From: Mucilaginibacter phenanthrenivorans
Lineage (GTDB): Bacteria > Bacteroidota > Bacteroidia > Sphingobacteriales > Sphingobacteriaceae
Assembly: GCF_024721155.1 (NCBI RefSeq)
Contig: NZ_JAHVAP010000008.1
Span: 1-64,000 of the forward strand
Length of the DNA stretch: 64,000 bases
Reading direction: 5' to 3'
Part shown: in pieces, positions 43,667 to 51,457 of the stretch
Position numbering within the stretch: position 1 is the first letter of the stretch
Layout: every line of letters starts with the position of its first letter
The notes under the pieces: model-generated
The model's database searches: none
Told to the model about the DNA's origin: nothing
The model's input: only the letters and a program-made list of their open reading frames with translations
Program-made: the position numbers and the translations under genes

Positions 43667-44395
43667 ATGAAAAAGCTACATTTTGCAATATTGGGATTAG
43701 TTGCCATTACCGGCCTGGGCACTTTATCAGCATGCCGGATGCATTGCATAAGAGGATCTGGAAACCAAATTACCGAGAACCGCAAGGTTGATGGCTATAC
43801 CGCAGTTGAAGTTTCCGACTCATTTAAGGTTATCATTAAACAGGACAGTTCAAGTTCATCAACCTTAAATATTACTGCGGATGATAACATTATTAAATTT
43901 ATCAGGACCTCTGTTGAAGGTGGCAGGCTGCATATTTATACCAGGAAGAATTTTTGCAGCAGCGGCGTAATAGTTATTAAGGTACCTGTACATGTACTTG
44001 ACGGCTTAAAGGCATCAGACGCAGCTGAAATTGTTGCCGACGGCAAATTAAATGCCCAAGACATTACCCTCCATCTTTCTGACGGTGGCAGGATTACCAT
44101 AGACCTAACAGCCAAGCACGTAAATACACATGCAAGTGATGCTTCTGAATTAACCTTAACCGGCCAGGCTTCATCAAACGATATCCAAATAAGTGATGGC
44201 GCCAAAGTGTACGCCAAAGGTTTTATAAGCGGAACAAGTTCAGTTAAGGCATCCGACGGATCATTCGGCGAAGTGAACGTTTTGAATACGCTTAATTTCA
44301 GTGGTAGTGATGGTGCGTCATTAAAATATTACGGTAACCCGTCGAGTGTTAATACCAACAAATCGGACGGTGCGTCTGTAGAAAAAGGCAATTAA
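43667..44395 (+). CDS. GIN-domain (DUF2807) lipoprotein 4
   Basis: The 242-aa protein has a signal peptide with a lipobox-like LSAC (Cys about 23), so it is probably a lipoprotein. A longer GIN beta-helix fills most of the rest, with repeated Ser-Asp-Gly/Ala turns (ISDGAK, KASDGS, SDGAS). It is only distantly similar to the three shorter GIN proteins. It is separated from gene 3 by a terminator and has its own TGTAACG/CGTC promoter at N16 spacing. Confidence 0.88.
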   Translation: MKKLHFAILGLVAITGLGTLSACRMHCIRGSGNQITENRKVDGYTAVEVSDSFKVIIKQDSSSSSTLNITADDNIIKFIRTSVEGGRLHIYTRKNFCSSGVIVIKVPVHVLDGLKASDAAEIVADGKLNAQDITLHLSDGGRITIDLTAKHVNTHASDASELTLTGQASSNDIQISDGAKVYAKGFISGTSSVKASDGSFGEVNVLNTLNFSGSDGASLKYYGNPSSVNTNKSDGASVEKGN

Positions 44396-44417
44396 TTATG
44401 TTTTAAATACAACCGGA

Positions 44418-44445
44418 AGCTGCCCCGAAAGGGGCGGCTTTTTTT
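44418..44445 (+). terminator. Terminator of GIN gene 4
   Basis: The arms agctgcccc and ggggcggct (one G-T pair) around a gaaa tetraloop lead into seven T. Confidence 0.85.
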
Positions 44446-44498
44446 GCGTGATTTTGGCAGGCATAAATAATTATATTGCGATCCCTAAATACTGACTA

Positions 44499-44948
44499 AT
44501 GAAAAAACAAACGCTGCTGATACTTGCCTTGCTATTGATAACCAAAATTGGTTTGGCCCAAAAGCCCTATGCCGCATTTAATCACGTTTCCCTGTATGTA
44601 AGTGATGTTGACAAAAGCGCGGCCTTTTACCGCAAGCTATTTCACCTGGACACCACTAAGATCCCGGTAGCCGGACAGCGGGTTAAGTGGCTAAAAATGG
44701 GCAAGTATATGCAGCTGCATTTGATAGAGAGCAAAAAGGATCAGTTAACCGTTGCTCAAAATAATCATATTGCATTTAGTGTGCAATCGCTGGCTGATTT
44801 TATCCAGGTATTAAAGAAAGAAAATATAAAGTTTGGTGGGGCTGAAGATAATGACTGGAGCTTTGTGGAGAGGGCCGATGGTGTAAAGCAAATTTATTTT
44901 AAAGATCCGGATGGCTATAGGGTTGAAGTGAATGATGCTGCCTATTGA
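44499..44948 (+). CDS. Secreted VOC/glyoxalase-fold protein
   Basis: The 149-aa protein has a signal peptide (about 1-20, GLAQ) and one VOC (glyoxalase/bleomycin-resistance) domain: FNHVSLYVSDVDKSAAFYRKLF, a metal-binding-type His, and DPDGYRVEVND at the end. VOC proteins are usually cytosolic; an exported form is less common. The fold binds metal and catalyses varied reactions, and the substrate is unknown. The gene follows a terminator and ends 128 bp before a cytochrome c. Confidence 0.85.
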   Translation: MKKQTLLILALLLITKIGLAQKPYAAFNHVSLYVSDVDKSAAFYRKLFHLDTTKIPVAGQRVKWLKMGKYMQLHLIESKKDQLTVAQNNHIAFSVQSLADFIQVLKKENIKFGGAEDNDWSFVERADGVKQIYFKDPDGYRVEVNDAAY

Positions 44949-45025
44949 TTTGTGAAGCCCGGACTTTTAAGCGGTATGCTGTGGGGACACAGCACTGGGG
45001 GTTTGGTGTGGTAATGTGTTGACTG

Positions 45026-45056
45026 TTTGATTTTTATAAAATTATTTTTATGTTTA
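45026..45056 (+). promoter_or_regulatory. Promoter of the cytochrome c gene
   Basis: TTTG at 45026-45029 (-33) and TATGTTTA at 45049-45056 (-7, last base off consensus) are 19 bp apart. The ATG follows 20 bp later. Confidence 0.5.
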
Positions 45057-45076
45057 CGGTTCAACCAAACCGTTAA

Positions 45077-46036
45077 ATGAAAAAAATCAGGAAGATACTG
45101 TTATATACGGTGATCACAATTATTCTTGTTGTAGTTATTGCAGTTTCCTACATTACTTTGGCCCTGCCAAATGTGGGCGCACCTGAGGATATTAAAGTAG
45201 AATTAACCTCGCAGCGGATTGCCCGTGGTGAGTACCTGGCAAACCATGTAAACATGTGTATGGACTGTCATTCGAAGCGCGACTGGTCGAAACCTGTTGG
45301 GGCCATATCGGCAAGTAGCCTTGGCGGCGGCGGGAATGTTTTTGACGCCAGTGAAGGGTTTCCCGGCAAAGTACCGGTGCCCAATATCACACCATATAAA
45401 TTGAAAGACTGGACTGACGGCGAGATCTTCCGTGCGATAACAACCGGTGAACGCAAAGATGGCTCTGCAATATTTCCGCTGATGCCCTGGCCTTATTTCT
45501 CTAAAATGGATAGGGAGGATGTGTATTCGGTAATTGCTTATTTGCGCACCTTGAAACCTATAAAAGTTGATTATGCAAGGGGAGTTCTCGATTTTCCTTT
45601 AAATATATTGGTGCATACTATGCCGCAAAAGGCCACTTTGAGTAAATTGCCATCACCCGCTGATACCATTAAATATGGCGAGTATATTGTGCGCTCAGCC
45701 GCTTGTATGCAGTGCCATACGCAGGACAAACAGGGGAAGCCTAAAGCCGGACTGGAATTTGCCGGCGGGCATGAATTCAAAATAGATGGCAAGCCTGTCT
45801 ATTCAGCCAACATCACCCCTGATAAAAATACGGGGATAGGTAGCTGGTCGAGAGAGGCCTTTGTTGAGCGGTTCAAGTCCTTCACCGATTCTTCTAAGAA
45901 ACTTAACCCCGCCGCGGCAAAACTGGTAACTGTAATGCCATGGTATGACTATAGCGGAATGACAGAGAGCGATCTGAAATCGGTATATGCCTATCTCAGA
46001 ACTATAAAGGCTATTCATAATAAGGTGATTAATTAA
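45077..46036 (+). CDS. Membrane-anchored diheme cytochrome c
   Basis: The 319-aa protein has an N-terminal membrane anchor (about 8-30) and two c-type heme sites: CMDCH (61-65) and CMQCH (210-214). Likely axial Met ligands lie in the MPWPYFSKM and MPWYDYSGM segments. The duplicated cytochrome c domains place it on the periplasmic side of the inner membrane. It probably carries electrons in respiration or to a dehydrogenase; the partner is not identifiable here. Own promoter, no operon. Confidence 0.92.
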   Translation: MKKIRKILLYTVITIILVVVIAVSYITLALPNVGAPEDIKVELTSQRIARGEYLANHVNMCMDCHSKRDWSKPVGAISASSLGGGGNVFDASEGFPGKVPVPNITPYKLKDWTDGEIFRAITTGERKDGSAIFPLMPWPYFSKMDREDVYSVIAYLRTLKPIKVDYARGVLDFPLNILVHTMPQKATLSKLPSPADTIKYGEYIVRSAACMQCHTQDKQGKPKAGLEFAGGHEFKIDGKPVYSANITPDKNTGIGSWSREAFVERFKSFTDSSKKLNPAAAKLVTVMPWYDYSGMTESDLKSVYAYLRTIKAIHNKVIN

Positions 46037-46187
46037 CGTATTTAATTTATTGTGGACTAAATGATTCCGGTCCAGATAACTGGAAAGCCACTGGGAAATA
46101 TCAGGTCCTTCTGATATTGCTGGATTTGTAAGTTGGAGGTATTGTAATAAAAGGCTATATTAGCTTCAGGGAAAAAACTTGAAATAT

Positions 46188-46379
46188 ATGACCAAATCGA
46201 GGAAATATTTTTTAGCCTTTGTTGCATTTGCTTTAAGCATTATGCTTGTAAATGGCGTTGAGTATGTATTTTGTGATAATTTAACTCCTTTCAAACTTAC
46301 TTTTCCACTTATTTTTATACTGCCTGCTTATACCATTTTGCTTTTTCGCGTAAGCAAAGAAAAAAGCACCGACAAATAA
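46188..46379 (+). CDS. Small membrane protein, unknown
   Basis: The 63-aa protein has two hydrophobic segments (about 8-22, FLAFVAFALSIMLVNG, and 37-55, LTFPLIFILPAYTILLF), so it is probably an inner-membrane protein. I prefer ATG 46188 over the upstream TTG at 46179. It ends in a Lys/Asp tail. Nothing identifies its role. It lies alone between the cytochrome c and tig genes. Confidence 0.5.
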   Translation: MTKSRKYFLAFVAFALSIMLVNGVEYVFCDNLTPFKLTFPLIFILPAYTILLFRVSKEKSTDK

Positions 46380-46472
46380 TAAATAAGCCAGCCGCCGACC
46401 ATGGAAAAAGGACTCCTAGAGATTTTTTTCTGGGTAGCGCCCTTATAAGATTAATTTAAAAACTGATACACT

Positions 46473-46508
46473 ACCGACTTTACTGACTTTTCGAATTTCG
46501 GGACTTTT
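46473..46508. repeat. Single family B arm upstream of tig
   Basis: Words such as accgactttactgactttt in the right-arm orientation. There is no complementary left arm in the preceding 90 bp. It overlaps the tig -33 region. Confidence 0.4.
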
Positions 46509-46520
46509 TTCCTACCTTTG
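46489..46520 (+). promoter_or_regulatory. Promoter of tig
   Basis: TTTC at 46489-46492 (one mismatch to -33 TTTG) and TACCTTTG at 46513-46520 (perfect -7) are 20 bp apart. The leader to the tig ATG is about 80 bases. Confidence 0.6.
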
Positions 46521-46603
46521 CCCCTCCAAAAGCAGGCGCAATTATTTCTGTGTTTTTTTACAGGTGCCGGCACATAAAATTTAAGTTTAAATACCTTTAA
46601 AAG

Positions 46604-47956
46604 ATGAATATTTCACAGGAAAAGATTGATAACCTGAATGCAGTTGTAAAGATCAATATTAATCCCGAAGACTATCAGCCACGCGTTGAGAAGGCCATTA
46701 AGGATCAGGCAAAAAAAGCAAAAATCCCAGGGTTCCGCCCGGGAATGGTGCCTGCATCACACATAAAAAGAATGTATGGAAAAAGCATTTTGGTTGACGA
46801 GATCAACAATTTGCTTTCTGATACTTTGAACAAATACCTGGAAGACGAGAAAATTCAGGTGTTAGGTCAGCCTTTGCCAAAAGAGGGTGACGAGAAGGAG
46901 TACAACTGGGATTTCGCCGATAACTTTGAATTTAACTACGAAGTTGGTTTGGCTCCTGATTTCAGTATCGACTTTTCATCAAAGGATAAAATAACGCAAT
47001 ACATTATCAAAGTTGATGACGAAACGCTGGCTGCCCGTATAAAAAATATCCGTAGAAGCTATGGCAAAATGACAAATCCTGACGTATCGGCAGACGATGA
47101 TGTGCTTTACTCTGATTTAGTTCAACTTTCGCCTGATGGTTCTGTTTTTGAGGATGGAATTACCAATACCGCATCTGTACGTTTGGATCAGATCAAGGAT
47201 GAGAAAATAAAAAAATCATTGATCGGCTTGAAAAAAGGAGATGAGGTAACGCTGGATATTCAGAAGGCTTTTGATAACGACGCAGCTAAGGTTGCAGGCT
47301 TATTAAAGATTGACGAAGAAACAGCAGCAGATCTGAAATCAACTTTCCGCCTAACAGTTAAAAATGTTAACCGCTTAGAGGAAGGTGATCTGAACCAGGA
47401 GTTCTTTGACAAATTATTTGGTGAAGGTGTAGTAACCACCGAAGCAGAATTTACCGCTAAGATCACAGAGGAAATTGAAACCATGATGCTGCAGGATTCT
47501 GAACGCAAATTGCAGGATGATATCTATCAATACAGTTTAGGAAAGGTTAATTTCGAATTGCCTGACGAGTTTTTAAAGCGCTGGTTGAAGGTAACCAACG
47601 AAAAGCTTTCTGAGGAAGAACTAACCGGTGGATATGCAGATTTTGCGAAAAACCTTAAATGGACACTGATAGAAAACAAGATCATCACAGCAAACGAGAT
47701 CGAGATCAAATACGAAGATGTTTTCCAGCTTGCAAAATTACGTTTAGAACAACAGTTTAAAATGTACAGTCCGCAGGGAATAGCTGAAGAGCAATTGGGA
47801 CAATATACTGTTCAGTACTTACAAAGCAAGGAAAACGCCAACAAGATCTTCGAAGAGGTTAAAGCCTTAAGGGTATTCGATTATATAAAAAGCGTTGTTA
47901 CGTTAGAACAAAAGGAAATTCTTTATACCGATTTCACGAAACAGTTTGCTGCGTAA
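46604..47956 (+). CDS. tig: Trigger factor (ribosome-bound chaperone)
   Basis: Trigger factor binds nascent chains at the ribosome exit. The 450-aa protein has the N-terminal ribosome-docking region, recognisable by GFRPGMVPASHIKRMYG (about 44-60), a diverged prolyl isomerase domain in the middle, and a C-terminal substrate-binding domain. The conserved order tig-clpP-clpX supports the call. It has its own TACCTTTG promoter. The stop codon is followed directly by family B words. Confidence 0.95.
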   Translation: MNISQEKIDNLNAVVKININPEDYQPRVEKAIKDQAKKAKIPGFRPGMVPASHIKRMYGKSILVDEINNLLSDTLNKYLEDEKIQVLGQPLPKEGDEKEYNWDFADNFEFNYEVGLAPDFSIDFSSKDKITQYIIKVDDETLAARIKNIRRSYGKMTNPDVSADDDVLYSDLVQLSPDGSVFEDGITNTASVRLDQIKDEKIKKSLIGLKKGDEVTLDIQKAFDNDAAKVAGLLKIDEETAADLKSTFRLTVKNVNRLEEGDLNQEFFDKLFGEGVVTTEAEFTAKITEEIETMMLQDSERKLQDDIYQYSLGKVNFELPDEFLKRWLKVTNEKLSEEELTGGYADFAKNLKWTLIENKIITANEIEIKYEDVFQLAKLRLEQQFKMYSPQGIAEEQLGQYTVQYLQSKENANKIFEEVKALRVFDYIKSVVTLEQKEILYTDFTKQFAA

Positions 47957-48197
47957 GTCGGGAAAGTCCGAAAGTCAGTAAAGCCCGTAAGACGGAAATA
48001 ATGACTTGAAATACTTAAGAGTCCGAAAGTGGGAGAATAGCTTCTGTTTTCGGACTTTTATATTCTTGCAATATTGCTTTTATAGCGATGGGTTTCAAAC
48101 CCATCGCTATGGAATAGCCTCTTGCTGATTATAGTGACATTGCCGGCTTGTTATTTTTTCTTCCGGTCTTTTCGGTCTTTCGGACTTCCGGACTTCC
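47956..48197. repeat. Family B inverted repeat plus nested hairpins (tig/clpP gap)
   Basis: The left arm 47956-47994 (gtcgggaaagtccgaaagtc words) pairs with 48160-48197 (cttccggtcttttcggtc words). Inside lie a smaller family B hairpin (48017-48059) and a perfect 14-bp stem at 48082-48110. It fills most of the 344-bp gap. Confidence 0.65.
48082..48110. repeat. Perfect 14-bp-stem palindrome
   Basis: The arms atagcgatgggttt and aaacccatcgctat flank one base. It lies between tig and clpP, unlike the surrounding family B words. It resembles REP-type repeats that end in a GGGTTT/AAACCC core. Confidence 0.65.
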
Positions 48198-48300
48198 TCC
48201 ACCAAATAAATTTACTTTCAAAAAACTTTCTGTTACAAAAAGTATTTAAGTAACAACTATATTTATCGCGATTAAAACCCGCACATTTAACAAAAAAATC

Positions 48301-49038
48301 ATGAGCAGTAATATCGATAAGAATGAATTTCGGAAATACGCTGTTAAGCATCATCGCATTAACAGTTTACACGTAGATAGATTTATAACAGGCGTTGAAA
48401 GAAACGCAGGCCCCTCAGGAATTGCAACAGGCGCGGGCTTTACCGGCATGACCCCATATATTATTGAAGAGCGGCAGCTAAATGTTTCTCAACTTGACGT
48501 GTTTTCACGTTTGATGATGGACCGCATCATTTTTATGGGCGAAGCTATATATGAAGGAATGGCCAATGTTATCCAGGCGCAGTTATTATTCCTGCAGTCG
48601 GCAGATAACAAACGCGATATCCAGATCTATATCAACTCACCAGGCGGTTCGGTTTATGCAGGTTTAGGGATCTATGATACTATGCAGCTGATCTCGAACG
48701 ACGTTGCAACCATTTGTACAGGTATGGCAGCATCAATGGCTGCTGTATTATTAGTTGCTGGTACCGAAGGAAAAAGGGCGGCCTTGCCGCACTCAAGGGT
48801 AATGATCCACCAGCCATCGGGCGGTGCGCAGGGTCAGCAATCTGATATCGAGATCACCTACCACGAGATCACCAAGTTGAAGAAAGAATTATACCAGATC
48901 ATCGCTGATCATAGCGGTGCACCATACCAGAAGGTTTGGGATGCTTCAGACCGTGACTACTGGATGATAGCAGAAGAAGCCAAGGAATTTGGTATGGTTG
49001 ACGAAATTTTGAGAGGTAACAAAACAAAGAAGTCCTAA
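48301..49038 (+). CDS. clpP: ATP-dependent Clp protease proteolytic subunit
   Basis: ClpP forms the tetradecameric protease chamber fed by ClpX. The catalytic triad is visible as S145 (GMAASMAA), H170 (MIHQPSGG) and D219 (ASDRDYWM). At 245 aa it is longer than the usual ~200 because of an N-terminal extension of about 40 residues with a Gly-rich stretch, typical of Bacteroidota ClpP. It precedes clpX by 124 bp with a likely hairpin between them, so the two genes may also be transcribed separately. Confidence 0.97.
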   Translation: MSSNIDKNEFRKYAVKHHRINSLHVDRFITGVERNAGPSGIATGAGFTGMTPYIIEERQLNVSQLDVFSRLMMDRIIFMGEAIYEGMANVIQAQLLFLQSADNKRDIQIYINSPGGSVYAGLGIYDTMQLISNDVATICTGMAASMAAVLLVAGTEGKRAALPHSRVMIHQPSGGAQGQQSDIEITYHEITKLKKELYQIIADHSGAPYQKVWDASDRDYWMIAEEAKEFGMVDEILRGNKTKKS

Positions 49039-49051
49039 TTAGGTTCTGTAT

Positions 49052-49110
49052 TAAGTCCTTAGCTTGCAGCCAGGTTCCAGAACTTAAGGTTGTGCGCTAA
49101 GGGCTTCTTA
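49052..49110 (+). terminator. Hairpin between clpP and clpX
   Basis: Arms aagtccttagc (49053-49063) and gctaagggctt (49096-49106) pair with one G-T wobble. There is only a weak T-run, so it may be a partial terminator before the clpX promoter. Confidence 0.4.
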
Positions 49111-49111
49111 C

Positions 49112-49143
49112 TTTGTTAATATCATATCAAATTCGTAAATTTG
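49112..49143 (+). promoter_or_regulatory. Promoter of clpX
   Basis: TTTG at 49112-49115 and TAAATTTG at 49136-49143 (both perfect) are separated by 20 bp. The clpX ATG lies 20 bp after the -7 box. This is the best Bacteroidota-type promoter in the window. Confidence 0.7.
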
Positions 49144-49162
49144 TTTAATAAAATATTTCGCA

Positions 49163-50401
49163 ATGAATAAAAACAGCAAGGAGATCAGGTGTTCGTTTTG
49201 TGGTGCAGGTAAACAAGACTCCCTGATGCTGATAGCGGGATTAGACGCACATATCTGCGATAAATGCGTTAACCAGGCTAACGAAATACTGGCCGAAGAA
49301 TTAAAGGTACGGAAGGTGAAAACATCGCCGTCGGCACCATCAGTTTTAAAGCCAGCCGAAATAAAAACTCACCTCGACCAATATGTTATTGGCCAGGATG
49401 ACGCTAAAAAGATCTTAGCCGTTGCAGTCTACAACCATTACAAACGCTTAAATCAAAGGGTTGAAAAGGATGATGTGGAGATTGAAAAGTCGAACATCAT
49501 TATGGTAGGCGAAACCGGTACCGGTAAAACCCTGCTTGCAAAAACCCTTGCTAAGATCTTGAACGTTCCCTTTTGCATTTGCGATGCTACTGTGCTGACA
49601 GAGGCTGGCTATGTAGGAGAGGATGTTGAAAGCATACTGACCCGCTTGCTGCAATCTGCTGATTATGATGTGGCTACTGCCGAGCGCGGGATTGTTTACA
49701 TTGATGAGGTGGATAAGATAGCCCGTAAGAGCGACAATGCTTCTATTACGCGGGATGTATCGGGTGAAGGTGTTCAGCAAGCTTTATTGAAGATACTGGA
49801 AGGTACCAATGTTAACGTACCGCCGCAGGGAGGACGTAAGCATCCTGATCAGAAAATGATAACCGTTAATACCAATAACATATTGTTTATATGCGGCGGT
49901 GCTTTTGACGGGATAGACAAGAAAATAGCAAACCGTTTACGCACACAAACAGTAGGGTATAAGCTTAAAGGGAACGACGGAGAAGTTGACCTGAAAAACC
50001 TGTACAAGTATATTACACCACAAGATTTAAAATCATTTGGGTTGATCCCTGAGCTGATTGGCCGCTTGCCGGTGCTTACTTACTTAAACCCCCTTGACCG
50101 CGAGGCATTGCACAATATTTTAACCGAGCCCAAAAATTCATTACTTAAACAGTATAAAAAATTGTTTGAGTACGAAGGTGTAAAGCTGGAGTTTGAAAAT
50201 GAGGTGCTTGACTTTATTGTTGATAAGGCAGTTGAGTTTAAGCTTGGCGCACGTGGTCTGCGGTCAATATGCGAGGCGATCATGATCGACGCGATGTTTG
50301 AGTTTCCGTCGAAGAAGGATATCAAGCGACTGAATGTGACGCTGGACTATGCTTTGGAGAAATTTGAAAAATCAGACATTAAAAAATTAAAAGTGGCTTA
50401 A
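49163..50401 (+). CDS. clpX: ATP-dependent Clp protease ATP-binding subunit ClpX
   Basis: ClpX is the AAA+ unfoldase that delivers substrates to ClpP. The 412-aa protein has the N-terminal zinc finger (C10, C13, C32, C35), Walker A GETGTGKT, a pore-loop GYVGED motif, Walker B IVYIDEVDKI, the ClpP-binding IGF-type loop region (here IGRLPVL nearby), and the sensor motif. Its own promoter is present, so it can be expressed without clpP. Confidence 0.97.
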   Translation: MNKNSKEIRCSFCGAGKQDSLMLIAGLDAHICDKCVNQANEILAEELKVRKVKTSPSAPSVLKPAEIKTHLDQYVIGQDDAKKILAVAVYNHYKRLNQRVEKDDVEIEKSNIIMVGETGTGKTLLAKTLAKILNVPFCICDATVLTEAGYVGEDVESILTRLLQSADYDVATAERGIVYIDEVDKIARKSDNASITRDVSGEGVQQALLKILEGTNVNVPPQGGRKHPDQKMITVNTNNILFICGGAFDGIDKKIANRLRTQTVGYKLKGNDGEVDLKNLYKYITPQDLKSFGLIPELIGRLPVLTYLNPLDREALHNILTEPKNSLLKQYKKLFEYEGVKLEFENEVLDFIVDKAVEFKLGARGLRSICEAIMIDAMFEFPSKKDIKRLNVTLDYALEKFEKSDIKKLKVA

Positions 50402-50440
50402 TAAAGAGCACACTACCAGTACTTATATTTAACGAAACAA

Positions 50441-50472
50441 CACAAGCCCTGGTTAACGCCGGGGTTTGTTGT
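50441..50472 (+). terminator. Possible terminator of clpX
   Basis: Imperfect arms around acaagccc and ggggtttgt with a GC-rich loop. The following T-run is short, so the call is weak. Confidence 0.35.
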
Positions 50473-50517
50473 ATAAACCCGTGGCCCCCGATGGGAGACT
50501 AATATATACACATTACT

Positions 50518-51378
50518 ATGAACGAACAATTAGATGTAAAAAAAGACCAGCCCGCAGTTGACGCGAAGAAGGCAAAGGAGATCCACTCACCCGTTACGCC
50601 GGGTTTGAAAACCAAGGAGGGTATTGTTACCAACTGGCTGCCGCGGTATACCGGCAGGCCGCTGGCTGATTTCGGCCAATACATTATTCTTACCAATTTT
50701 TCAAAATACATTCAGCTGTTTTCGCAGTGGAATGATAACGCGCCAATTTTGGGTATCGATAAACCAATGCAAAGTGTTACGGCTAACGGCATAACCATCA
50801 TCAACTTTGGAATGGGTAGTTCTGTGGCTGCCACTATAATGGATCTGCTGACAGCCGTAAAGCCTAAAGCAGTTATATTTTTAGGGAAATGCGGTGGGTT
50901 AAAGAAGAAGAATAACGTGGGCGACCTGGTGCTGCCGATTGCAGCCATAAGAGGCGAGGGTACATCAAATGATTACATGCCTGCCGAAGTGCCCGCCCTG
51001 CCTGCCTTCGCCTTACAGAAGGCCATATCAACTACCATACGCGACTTTGGACGCGATTACTTTACCGGTACCTGTTACACCACCAATCGCCGGGTTTGGG
51101 AGCATGACAAAGAGTTTAAAAAGTATTTGAAAAAACTAAGGGCCATGGCTGTGGACATGGAAACAGCTACAGTTTTTACCACTGGCTTCGCCAACAAAAT
51201 CCCAACCGGGGCGCTACTCCTGGTGTCTGACCAGCCAATGATTCCTGAAGGTGTTAAAACAGCCGAAAGCGACTCCAGTGTAACCGAGCAATATGTGGAA
51301 ACACACTTGAAGATTGGAATCGAATCGTTAAAGCAGTTGATAAATAATGGATTAACTGTGAAGCATTTGATTTTTTAA
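50518..51378 (+). CDS. amn: AMP nucleosidase
   Basis: The enzyme cleaves AMP to adenine and ribose 5-phosphate, in purine recycling. The 286-aa length is the shorter Bacteroidota type, lacking the N-terminal domain of the E. coli enzyme. Key features are the GMGSSVAATIM phosphate-site segment, FLGKCGGL, and the C-terminal DMETATVFTTGF motif with the nucleobase-site Asp. A related phosphorylase is a weaker alternative. It is followed by a shared terminator with the phospholipase gene. Confidence 0.9.
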   Translation: MNEQLDVKKDQPAVDAKKAKEIHSPVTPGLKTKEGIVTNWLPRYTGRPLADFGQYIILTNFSKYIQLFSQWNDNAPILGIDKPMQSVTANGITIINFGMGSSVAATIMDLLTAVKPKAVIFLGKCGGLKKKNNVGDLVLPIAAIRGEGTSNDYMPAEVPALPAFALQKAISTTIRDFGRDYFTGTCYTTNRRVWEHDKEFKKYLKKLRAMAVDMETATVFTTGFANKIPTGALLLVSDQPMIPEGVKTAESDSSVTEQYVETHLKIGIESLKQLINNGLTVKHLIF

Positions 51379-51412
51379 TTCACTGCCCCATTAAATACGA
51401 TCCCTGGTTATT

Positions 51413-51453
51413 AAAAAGCCTGTACTCAATCGAGAGCACAGGCTTTGTTTTTT
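51413..51453. terminator. Bidirectional terminator, amn/PLC
   Basis: Arms aagcctgt and acaggctt, with an inner ctc/gag pair, have T-runs on the plus strand and A-runs (T on the minus strand) upstream. It serves the convergent amn and phospholipase genes. Confidence 0.7.
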
Positions 51454-51457
51454 ATGT

